Source: GCA-2687025 sp964473525 (GTDB lineage Bacteria; Poribacteria; WGA-4E; GCA-2687025). Taken from it: a stretch of 64,000 bases of DNA. The position numbers and the translations under genes are program-made. The notes under the pieces were generated by a model, which saw only the letters and a program-made list of their open reading frames with translations, was not told the origin of the DNA and did not search any database. The stretch's first letter is position 1; the number at the start of each line of letters is the position of its first letter. Location of the stretch: the NCBI GenBank assembly GCA_964473525.1, contig CAYYPK010000002.1:248001-312000 (forward strand), given 5' to 3'. Positions 54,109 to 61,325 of this stretch are shown piece by piece.

Positions 54109-55319
54109 GCCGGCTCGGCCTCGTGTGGCGCGCGAGCGTCCTGTGCCTCGCCGCCGCGCTGCTGTTGGGCGTTCGAGGCGCGCTGTCCGAGGATGTCTTC
54201 CGCGTTAAGGGCAGCGTCTACGACGACAGCCGCGACGTGTTCGTCTACGTGAACGACGTCCACCTGGAAAAGGACGTCGGCGAGCGCGCGAGCGTGTCGT
54301 TGACGCAGGAAGTTGACGCCGTCAGCAGCGCGTCCATAGGCTGCACGGTGTGCCACCCGAACGGCGAAAGTCTGACACACATCGGTTGGAGCGTCGGTGG
54401 CTCGTACACGCTCGATTCCGAGTCGAACACAAGCGTCGGGGTCACGTACTTCGGGAGCACGGAGCGGGACTACCTCGGGAACACTGTCTCCTTCTCGGCG
54501 GCGCGTGACTTCGCGGAACGGAACTCCACGCTCGCGGCTACGTACAGCTTCTCGTACGACAACCCGCATCCCCACGGCTGGGAGGATCTCGCCGACGAGA
54601 CCGGCTTCCTCGCGCCCCGTCGCGCACGATCACAGGGGAGCGGCGCTCCGGCCAGACAGCTCGACTCGGACGACGATGTCCGGTTCCAGATAGCGGGTCC
54701 ACTTGTTGGCGAGCGCGTCACGAGCGAGACGAAGACTTCGCACCGAGGCGGGCTGAGCTGGACACAGGTGCTCGACCAGAAGACCATCGCGCAGGTGAAC
54801 CTGGACGTCACCCGTGTGGGCGGCTTTCAGAGCAACCCGTACCACATCGTGTCGCTCCCCGGCGCCTCGTACATCGAGACGCACCCGGACACCCGGACTC
54901 GTCGCGCGGGCGTGTTCCGCCTCAACCGCGCGCTGGACGCGCGGACGTTCCTGAAGGGTAGCTACCGATTCTACTCCGATACGTGGGGTGTCGAGTCGCA
55001 CACGGGCTCTGGGAGCGTTGGGCGGTACTTCGTGGACAAGTCCCTGCTTCTAGAGGCGGGGTACCGACACTACACGCAGTCCGCCGCGGACTTCCACAGC
55101 TCGGCATACGCGGCGCCGCAAGACTACATGACGCGCGACTACCGGCTCGCGGAGTTCCGATCGGGGGCGTTCCGCGCAAAGGTCGTCTACGAGCTGGAGT
55201 CGCCAGCGGCGCTCAGCGTCGTGCAGGATCTGCACCTGGACGCCGCCTTCGAGCGGTACGCCACTGACAACGACTACCAGTACAGCCTGGTGCAACTCGG
55301 CGTGTCGGGCGGCTTTTGA
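54090..55319 (+). CDS. DUF3570-family outer-membrane barrel with a CxxCH motif
   Basis: A 409-residue protein with a signal peptide (about residues 1-32, ending GALSED). The mature protein is a series of amphipathic strands (HIGWSVGGSYTLDSE, TLAATYSFSYDNPH, LSWTQVLDQKTIAQVNLDV) in keeping with an outer-membrane barrel, ending with LVQLGVSGGF, a terminal phenylalanine. The region EVDAVSSASI matches the DUF3570 hallmark (typically VDxISAAS). It is followed by GCTVCHPNG, a c-type heme attachment motif (CxxCH) not expected in the family. The ATG at 54090 lies inside the end of the upstream DUF4266 gene; the spacing to GGAGG is short, and a GTG two codons on is possible. It overlaps apbE by TTGA. 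Confidence 0.8.
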   Translation: MRVLPVSRLGLVWRASVLCLAAALLLGVRGALSEDVFRVKGSVYDDSRDVFVYVNDVHLEKDVGERASVSLTQEVDAVSSASIGCTVCHPNGESLTHIGWSVGGSYTLDSESNTSVGVTYFGSTERDYLGNTVSFSAARDFAERNSTLAATYSFSYDNPHPHGWEDLADETGFLAPRRARSQGSGAPARQLDSDDDVRFQIAGPLVGERVTSETKTSHRGGLSWTQVLDQKTIAQVNLDVTRVGGFQSNPYHIVSLPGASYIETHPDTRTRRAGVFRLNRALDARTFLKGSYRFYSDTWGVESHTGSGSVGRYFVDKSLLLEAGYRHYTQSAADFHSSAYAAPQDYMTRDYRLAEFRSGAFRAKVVYELESPAALSVVQDLHLDAAFERYATDNDYQYSLVQLGVSGGF

Positions 55320-56383
55320 CAGCGCGCGCCTTCGTCCGCGCGGTTCTGCTGGTACCCGTCCTGGCGCTGGTCGGCGTGGCGTGCGGGCAATCGGACACGG
55401 CAGCCCCGCCGTTGCCGCGTCACGAGCAGCGGCGGTTGATGATGGGCAGCTTCGGGTCCGTCGTCGCCTACGTTCCCGACGCGTCCGCTGACGCGGCGCT
55501 AGCCGCCGCGTTGAACGAGATGCAACGCGTCGACACGCTCATGAGCCACTACAAGCCCGACAGCGAGGTGTCGCGCGTCACGGCACGGGCGGGCGTCGCC
55601 CCCTTGGCCGTCCACGCCGACACCCTCCACGTCATCCAGACTGCCCAGGACGTGTCCCGCGAGACCGGCGGAGCCTTCGACATTACCGTCGCGCCCCTGG
55701 TGCAGCTGTGGGGCTTCTTCTCGCACGAGGCGCGCGTGCCGACCGACGACGAAATCGGCGCGGCGCGCGCTGACGTTGGGTACGAGGGCGTGCGCATCGA
55801 CCCCGACGCATCGACCGTCATGCTGCAGCGCGAAGGCATGGAACTCGATCTCGGCGGCATCGCTAAGGGACATGCCGTCGATCTGGGAGCGCGGTCGTTG
55901 CGTGACGCAGGCGTGCGGTCAGGGCTGGTGAACCTTAGCAACAGCACGTTCCACGCGATCGGCGCGCCCGATGGCGCGGAGCAGTGGCGGATCGCCGTGG
56001 AGCATCCGCGCGCTCCTGGCGAGCAACTCGGGGTGGTACTTGTATCCGACGCTGCCCTGGCTACGTCAGCCGACACCGAGCAGTTCTTCGTGCGCGACGG
56101 CGTCCGCTACGGACACATCCTCGATCCGCGCACGGGCAATCCGGTAACAAACGGCGTCGTTAGCGTCACCATCGTCGCTCCCACTGGCATTGAGGCGGAC
56201 GCGCTCGCCACGGCGGTGTTCGTGCTTGGGGCGGACGACGGCTTGGCGTTCATCCGCGAACGGAATGGCGTCTGGGCGCTTATCGTCACCGAGGAAGCCG
56301 ACGGGCGTCTTACCCTCCGTGCGTCGCCGGGGATGGCGACGCTGTTCCGCCCCTCGCAGGCAGAGGCGCGGCCGCCAGGATGA
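55316..56383 (+). CDS. apbE: FAD:protein FMN transferase (ApbE)
   Basis: A 355-residue exported protein. The signal sequence ends with a lipobox-like LALVGVAC (Cys23). ApbE attaches FMN covalently to a threonine in target proteins using FAD, in the periplasm, for electron-transfer proteins such as NqrB/C and RnfD/G. Landmarks visible are LMSHYKPDSEVSRVTA, GGAFDITVAPLVQLWGFF, ELDLGGIAKGHAVDLGA, YGHILDPRTGNP and DALATAVFVLGADD (with catalytic Asp). The magnesium-site Asp residues are present. The start is the TTG at 55316, overlapping the upstream TGA. No obvious target with the D-g-x-t/s-g-A-T motif is next to it, so the flavinylated partner is elsewhere or is not yet recognised. Confidence 0.93.
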   Translation: MTARAFVRAVLLVPVLALVGVACGQSDTAAPPLPRHEQRRLMMGSFGSVVAYVPDASADAALAAALNEMQRVDTLMSHYKPDSEVSRVTARAGVAPLAVHADTLHVIQTAQDVSRETGGAFDITVAPLVQLWGFFSHEARVPTDDEIGAARADVGYEGVRIDPDASTVMLQREGMELDLGGIAKGHAVDLGARSLRDAGVRSGLVNLSNSTFHAIGAPDGAEQWRIAVEHPRAPGEQLGVVLVSDAALATSADTEQFFVRDGVRYGHILDPRTGNPVTNGVVSVTIVAPTGIEADALATAVFVLGADDGLAFIRERNGVWALIVTEEADGRLTLRASPGMATLFRPSQAEARPPG

Positions 56384-56477
56384 TCGCGCCCCGGTTGAGC
56401 GTGAGCGCGAAGGGTGCTGCGGTCCCGCTTGGGCCAGGGCACTCTTACAGAGAACCGTGTTACCTCGGAGGACGGCC

Positions 56478-58574
56478 ATGCTCAGCCTGTCGTGCGTCGT
56501 TGCGCTCGCCTTCGCCCAGCTTCCCGACGCGCGCGTGCTCTTCGACTTCGAAGGGGCCGGCGCGCTGGACAGCGTTCGTCCCCAAGACGTGAAGCTGTCG
56601 CCCGCGGTTGGCGGCGGCGTGCGCATGGTCACGGGTCACGAGTTCCGATGGCCTGGCATCAGCCTGACGCCGCCGGGCGAGGCGTGGGATCTTTCTGAGT
56701 ACGACCGCGTCGAAGTCCACGCGCGGAACGCCGGCGACACTCCCGTCGGTCTGTCGTGCCGCGTGGATAACCCCGGCGGCGACGGCGCCAAGAACAGTTG
56801 GACCACTCGCACGACCATCGCGCCGGGAGCCGAGGCGGTTCTTGCAACGCGGCTTGCCCGACCGCTGCCGGCCACGCTGGCGGAAGGTCTGTACGGCATG
56901 CGCGGCTACCCGGGAGGTATGACGAAGGAAGGTGGCCTCGACCCGTCGGCGATCACCCAGATCATCATCTTCACGACGCGCGACGAGGCGCCCGAGGGCG
57001 AGACGCGAGTTGTCGATGTGCTTGCCGTCCAGGCCGTCGGCGAGGCCTCCGACCACGCTTGGCTGGACATGGCGCCGGACGACTTCCACCCGTTCATCGA
57101 CAGGTATGGGCAGTTCGCACACGCCGATTGGCCCGGCAAGGTCCACTCGGACGCCGACTTCGCCAACCGACTGCGCGAGGAAGACGACGACCTCGCCGCG
57201 TCCCCAGGCCCGACCGACCGGACTGCGTTCGGCGGGTGGGCCGAGGGCCCACGGTTGGACGGAACCGGGTTCTTCCGCGTCGACAAGCACGAGGGGAAAT
57301 GGTGGCTCGTAGACCCGGAAGGGAGGCTCTTCTGGTCGCACGGTGTCGACTGTGTCCGTTCGACGACGGGCTACACACCGGTCACGGATCGCGAGCATTA
57401 CTTCGCCGAGCTCCCAGCGGACGACCATCCATTCGCCGAGTTCTATGGTATCGGGAACTGGGGGCCGCACGGCTACTACGCAGACAAGGAGTATCGTCAC
57501 TACGGGCTGAGCGAGGCGAATCTCGCGCGGAAATACGGAGACGGCTGGCGCGCGACCTTCGGCGCCCGCGCGCACGCCCGCCTGCGGAGCTGGGGTCTGA
57601 ACACGATTGCGAACTGGTCCGACGCCAACATCTACCGCATGCGCCGCACGCCGTACGTGGCCACGCTGAACACGGGCGGCCGAGTCATCGAGGGGAGTGA
57701 CGGCTTCTGGCGCAAGTTCCCAGACCCGTTCGACGATGGCTTCGCCGAGTCCATGGCGCGTCAGATGGAGCGTGAGACCGGCAAGTCGGTCGGTGACCCG
57801 TGGTGCATCGGTTACTTCGTGGACAACGAACTCAGTTGGGGCGACGAGACCGCACTGGCGTCCGCCGCGCTGTCCTCGCCGTCCGACCAACCGGCGAAGC
57901 TGGCGCTCGTCCACCATCTGCGCACCGTCTACGCTGACATCGGCGCGCTGAACAAGGCGTGGGGAACGCAGCATGCCTCGTGGGACGCGCTCCTCGCGAG
58001 TGCGGAGGCGCCATCGGCCGACGCCGCCCGAGACGATCTCGTCGCTCTCACGCGCCTGGTATCCGAGCGGTACTTCCGCGTGATTCGTGACGCGGTGAAG
58101 GCGGCGGCGCCCGACCAGCTCTACTTGGGATGCCGGTTCGCGTGGGCGAATCCCGTTGCCGTCGACGCGGCGGCGCGCCACTGCGATGTCGTGTCGTACA
58201 ACCTCTACCGACGTAGCGTGCGCGACTTCGCGCCGCCAGGCGATCTTGATGTGCCCATCATCGTCGGCGAGTTTCACTTCGGCGCGCTGGACCGAGGCAT
58301 GTTCCACACCGGCCTCCAGGGAACGGCGAACCAAGACGAGCGCGCGCAGGCGTACAGCGACTATGTGCACGGCGCGCTAGCGAACCCGCGTATCGTCGGC
58401 ACGCACTGGTTCCAGTACGCCGACCAGGCGACGACGGGTCGAGGAGATGGCGAGAACTACCAGATCGGCTTCCTCGACATCGCGGACACACCCTACCCGG
58501 AGACTCGGCGCGCCGTGCGTGAAGTCGGCTATGGGATGTACCGAACGCGGTACGGCGACCAGCCGAACCGGTAA
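56478..58574 (+). CDS. Agarase-like glycoside hydrolase (GH50/GH-A type)
   Basis: A 698-residue protein with a short hydrophobic N-terminus (LSLSCVVALAFAQ) that may be a signal peptide. Residues about 20-190 form a sugar-binding-like sandwich (VLFDFEGAGALDSV, then VDVLAVQAVGE). The TIM-barrel follows from about residue 260: GTGFFRVDKHEGKWWLVDP, FWSHGVDCVRS, then GYFVDNELSWGDE with the acid/base Glu451 and IIVGEFHFGALDRG with the nucleophile Glu598. The pair VDNELSWG and GEFHFG is characteristic of beta-agarase-type GH50 enzymes. It would cleave galactose-containing polysaccharide; the exact substrate is inferred. GGAGGA is seven bases before the ATG, 95 bases after apbE. Confidence 0.88.
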   Translation: MLSLSCVVALAFAQLPDARVLFDFEGAGALDSVRPQDVKLSPAVGGGVRMVTGHEFRWPGISLTPPGEAWDLSEYDRVEVHARNAGDTPVGLSCRVDNPGGDGAKNSWTTRTTIAPGAEAVLATRLARPLPATLAEGLYGMRGYPGGMTKEGGLDPSAITQIIIFTTRDEAPEGETRVVDVLAVQAVGEASDHAWLDMAPDDFHPFIDRYGQFAHADWPGKVHSDADFANRLREEDDDLAASPGPTDRTAFGGWAEGPRLDGTGFFRVDKHEGKWWLVDPEGRLFWSHGVDCVRSTTGYTPVTDREHYFAELPADDHPFAEFYGIGNWGPHGYYADKEYRHYGLSEANLARKYGDGWRATFGARAHARLRSWGLNTIANWSDANIYRMRRTPYVATLNTGGRVIEGSDGFWRKFPDPFDDGFAESMARQMERETGKSVGDPWCIGYFVDNELSWGDETALASAALSSPSDQPAKLALVHHLRTVYADIGALNKAWGTQHASWDALLASAEAPSADAARDDLVALTRLVSERYFRVIRDAVKAAAPDQLYLGCRFAWANPVAVDAAARHCDVVSYNLYRRSVRDFAPPGDLDVPIIVGEFHFGALDRGMFHTGLQGTANQDERAQAYSDYVHGALANPRIVGTHWFQYADQATTGRGDGENYQIGFLDIADTPYPETRRAVREVGYGMYRTRYGDQPNR

Positions 58575-58615
58575 GCGCCTTTGGCCGGAGACGCTGCTGG
58601 CGCTGCCGAGGGACG

Positions 58616-59491
58616 CTAGTTGGCGTTCCCGGCCCGCGCGCAGCGGCCCTTGAGGATGGCGGGAGCCACTTCGGTCACGAGCAGCGCCGACAGGATCAGC
58701 GCGGCCCCCACGAGCTGTACGGGCGTCAGGCGGTCGCCCGCGAGTACGTAACCGAACACGACGGCGAAGAGCGGCTCCAACGTCAGGATGACCGCAGTGC
58801 GCACGGCTGGGAGATGCTGCTGCACGTACGTCATGATGAGGAACGCCAGGGCGGACGCCCCCAAACCGGTCAGCCCCAGAGCGAACCACACCTCGCGCGG
58901 CGGCGCCTCCAGCGGCTCGAAGACGGGCGCGGCGATCCCGCAAAGGACGGCTGTCGCCACCATCTGCGCGAGCGCGAAGCCGACGGCGTCGTGTTCGCTG
59001 GCGTAGCGCCCGAGCAGCACGACGTGGACGGCGAAGGCCACCGCGCACGCCATGGTAAGAACGTCGCCGACGCGGAACTCGTCGGGGCTCTCGCCCGTGA
59101 GTAGCGCGAGACCCACGAACGCGCCGGCAACCGGCGCGATGTAGAGCTTCGGGGTGCGGATGCGATACATGACGAGCGCGCACGCGGGAGTCAGCACGAC
59201 CACGAGGCCCGTTATGAGCCCGGAGTTCGTCGGGCTTGTGTAGCGGAGCCCGATGGTCTGTAGAACGAAGCCTGCCGCCAACGCGCAGCCGACGGCGCCA
59301 CCGACCAACAGCGTGCGGAGTGTGAGACGCCGGGCGCCCAACAGCCCAAGCGCGACGGACGCGATGAGGAACCGCACGGCAAGGAAGCTGAAGACGCCGT
59401 ACACCTCGATGGCGTCGTCTACGACGGTGAACGTCGCGCCCCACAGGACGGTGGCGATCGTCAGGAGGCCCGCGAGGGAGAGGTCACGCAT
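58616..59491 (-). CDS. EamA/DMT-family transporter
   Basis: A 291-residue inner-membrane protein with ten predicted helices arranged as two EamA repeats. The first begins LSLAGLLTIATVLWGATFTVVDDAI and contains FSFLAVRFLIASVALGLL, the second contains VGDVLTMACAVAFAVHVVLLG and PLFAVVFGYVLAGDRLTPVQLVGAALI. This is the drug/metabolite transporter superfamily; substrates include amino acids and sugars. The motif PLFAVVFGYVLAGDRL is the classic second-repeat EamA ending. Only a weak ribosome-binding site precedes the ATG at 59491. It is convergent with the agarase gene and 24 bases after the amidohydrolase gene, so it probably shares its transcript. Confidence 0.92.
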   Translation of the reverse strand: MRDLSLAGLLTIATVLWGATFTVVDDAIEVYGVFSFLAVRFLIASVALGLLGARRLTLRTLLVGGAVGCALAAGFVLQTIGLRYTSPTNSGLITGLVVVLTPACALVMYRIRTPKLYIAPVAGAFVGLALLTGESPDEFRVGDVLTMACAVAFAVHVVLLGRYASEHDAVGFALAQMVATAVLCGIAAPVFEPLEAPPREVWFALGLTGLGASALAFLIMTYVQQHLPAVRTAVILTLEPLFAVVFGYVLAGDRLTPVQLVGAALILSALLVTEVAPAILKGRCARAGNAN

Positions 59492-59514
59492 GCGGCGGAG
59501 GTATCACGGTCGCG

Positions 59515-60669
59515 TCACCGGTTGACGGCATAGTCGCCAGCGTCCTCCCAGTCCGGCCAACTCATGCCGTTCACGTCCCACACGATCTCGCCCGCGCGGA
59601 TAGTCATCATGCACTCGAGCTTGCGGTCGCCGCTGTGCCGCGCCCGGCCGGAATCGACGAAGCCGAACTCGCCACGGCGCACGTCGAGGACGGCGATGTC
59701 CGCCTCCGCGCCAACGCTCAGTGTACCCAGCTCAGGACGCCGTATCGCCGCCGCTGGCTCGACCGTGGATCGCTGAATCACCTCGGGCAGGGGCATGTCC
59801 ATGTTGAGGCATTTGGACATCGTCGTGATCATGTTGGCGTTGGGAATGAGGGCGCTGTTCTTGTGCAGGTCGGTGCTGATCGTGTCCGGCGGGAATCCCT
59901 GCCGCATACACGGGATCGCAAGCCGCCACCAGAAACTCCCTGCCCCGTGGCCGAGGTCGAAGACGATGCCGCGCTCCCGGGCCTGCCACATGAAGTCCTG
60001 CACGCGTCCCTCGTCGTCCAACACGGGAATGTGCTGCGCGTAGACGTGGGTGTGGATGTCGCCAGGACGCATTCTCTGGAGCAGCTCGGGGTACGTGCGC
60101 GTGGGACGGGGCCAGAAGTCGATCATACAGACCGTGTCGCTCAGTTCGGCGGCGCGCAGCGCGCCATCGACAGCTTCCCACCCGGGGCCTCCGAAGTGCG
60201 CCGTCTTCGACCCCACGATGACGTCGGGGTACGCGCGGATCATGTCGGCGCAAGCTTCCGCGTCCATCTCCGTGACGTCGTTCTCGATGGCTCCGAGCAT
60301 CCCCGCGCCCACGATATTCAGCAGCGACAGCACGCGCGTCTTGGACGGGTCGATGATGGTCGCCTTGAAGTCGTCGAACGACTTCCACCCGGGGCCGCCA
60401 GTATCCACGACTGTCGTGACACCACTCGTGAACGAGTGGACGTCAGGGAACATCCAGCCCGCGTAGCCGCCGTACACGTGCACGTGAATATCGATGAGTC
60501 CCGGCGTGACGGTCAGCCCGCTTACGTCGACGGTCTTCGTGGCCTCTGCCGGCAGGTCAATGCCTACGGCGGCTACCCGGCCGCCCTTGACGGCGACGTC
60601 CATGGCGCTGTCGCGCCCGTTGGCCGGGTCGATGACGTGGCCGCCCGATAGTAGCAGGTCGTAGGTCAT
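59515..60669 (-). CDS. Amidohydrolase/dihydroorotase-like deacetylase
   Basis: A 384-residue cytoplasmic metal-dependent hydrolase. Metal ligands are visible: H62 and H64 in IDIHVHVYGG, the candidate carboxylated lysine K155 in VIVGSKTAHFG, H206/H208 in GDIHTHVYAQH, and D267 in TISTDLHKN. LGTLSVGAEADIAVLDVRRG forms the family's small C-terminal sheet. The order resembles dihydroorotase-like and EF_0837/AHA_3915-type deacetylases, which act on N-acetylated or cyclic amides. The exact substrate cannot be assigned. The ATG at 60669 has a good fit with family length; no strong Shine-Dalgarno is seen. Confidence 0.9.
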   Translation of the reverse strand: MTYDLLLSGGHVIDPANGRDSAMDVAVKGGRVAAVGIDLPAEATKTVDVSGLTVTPGLIDIHVHVYGGYAGWMFPDVHSFTSGVTTVVDTGGPGWKSFDDFKATIIDPSKTRVLSLLNIVGAGMLGAIENDVTEMDAEACADMIRAYPDVIVGSKTAHFGGPGWEAVDGALRAAELSDTVCMIDFWPRPTRTYPELLQRMRPGDIHTHVYAQHIPVLDDEGRVQDFMWQARERGIVFDLGHGAGSFWWRLAIPCMRQGFPPDTISTDLHKNSALIPNANMITTMSKCLNMDMPLPEVIQRSTVEPAAAIRRPELGTLSVGAEADIAVLDVRRGEFGFVDSGRARHSGDRKLECMMTIRAGEIVWDVNGMSWPDWEDAGDYAVNR

Positions 60670-60717
60670 TGAGAGGCTCTACCGATGCGGAACCGAGGGA
60701 GGCCAGGCGGGAGGGGC

Positions 60718-61314
60718 TCAGGTCGAGGTGTCGTCGCCATCCTCTGGCGCGTCGCTGGGAGCGTCCGGCTCGTCCTCGTCGTTCGCCTCGACGACAATCT
60801 CAGACGCGACATCCTCGCCCGACTCAATGAGCGGCACTTCGATCTCGCGTCCTGTCGACTCCGCGTCCTCGCCCGTCTCGACGGCAGCATCCTCGCCCGC
60901 GTCCTCGACTGGCTCGGCTTCGGGTTCGGGCTGCTCGGCGAGGCGTCGACGCAGTTCGTCGACGGCGAGCTGCGCCGTCTCCTGAACCGACTCGTCCTCG
61001 TCGTTCAACGCCAGGTTCTCGATGGGAGCGATGGACTCAACGTCTTCGTGCTCCACGAGTTCCTCGGTGACCGCCACGCGGACCTGCGGGTCCAGATGGT
61101 AGACGAGCGTGCGCAACGCCTCCGTGGCGTGGTCGCCGAGGGCGGACAACACGCGGACACCATAGGCGCGCAAGGTCGAGGCGACATGGAAGGGCTCTTC
61201 GTATGACTGGCGCCCCAGAGAATGCGTGAGGTCGCGCGCGACACGACTGACCGTCGGTGGCGTTTCGACGAGTCGGGCGGTGTATGTGGGTCCGTGCTCG
61301 CGCTTGCGTCGCAT
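60718..61314 (-). CDS. HEAT-like repeat protein with long acidic tail
   Basis: A 198-residue soluble protein. Residues about 20-120 form helical pairs like HEAT repeats (TLRAYGVRVLSALGDHATEALRTLVYHL, VRVAVTEELVEHEDVESIAPI). Residues about 125-198 are strongly acidic (for example PEAEPVEDAGEDAAVETGED and ANDEDEPDAPSDAPEDGDD). Acidic tails often bind basic partners or metal. It begins 11 bases after the VWA-type membrane gene ends, so they are one operon. The ATG at 61314 is chosen because it begins the helices; a longer upstream frame is antisense to nothing useful and has no signal. Confidence 0.65.
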   Translation of the reverse strand: MRRKREHGPTYTARLVETPPTVSRVARDLTHSLGRQSYEEPFHVASTLRAYGVRVLSALGDHATEALRTLVYHLDPQVRVAVTEELVEHEDVESIAPIENLALNDEDESVQETAQLAVDELRRRLAEQPEPEAEPVEDAGEDAAVETGEDAESTGREIEVPLIESGEDVASEIVVEANDEDEPDAPSDAPEDGDDTST

Positions 61315-61325
61315 GTCGCAGTACC

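Noticed and set aside
56460..58370. A 636-codon minus-strand open frame antisense to the agarase-like gene
   Set aside because: Same reason: long antisense frame caused by high third-position GC. The plus-strand gene carries conserved catalytic motifs.
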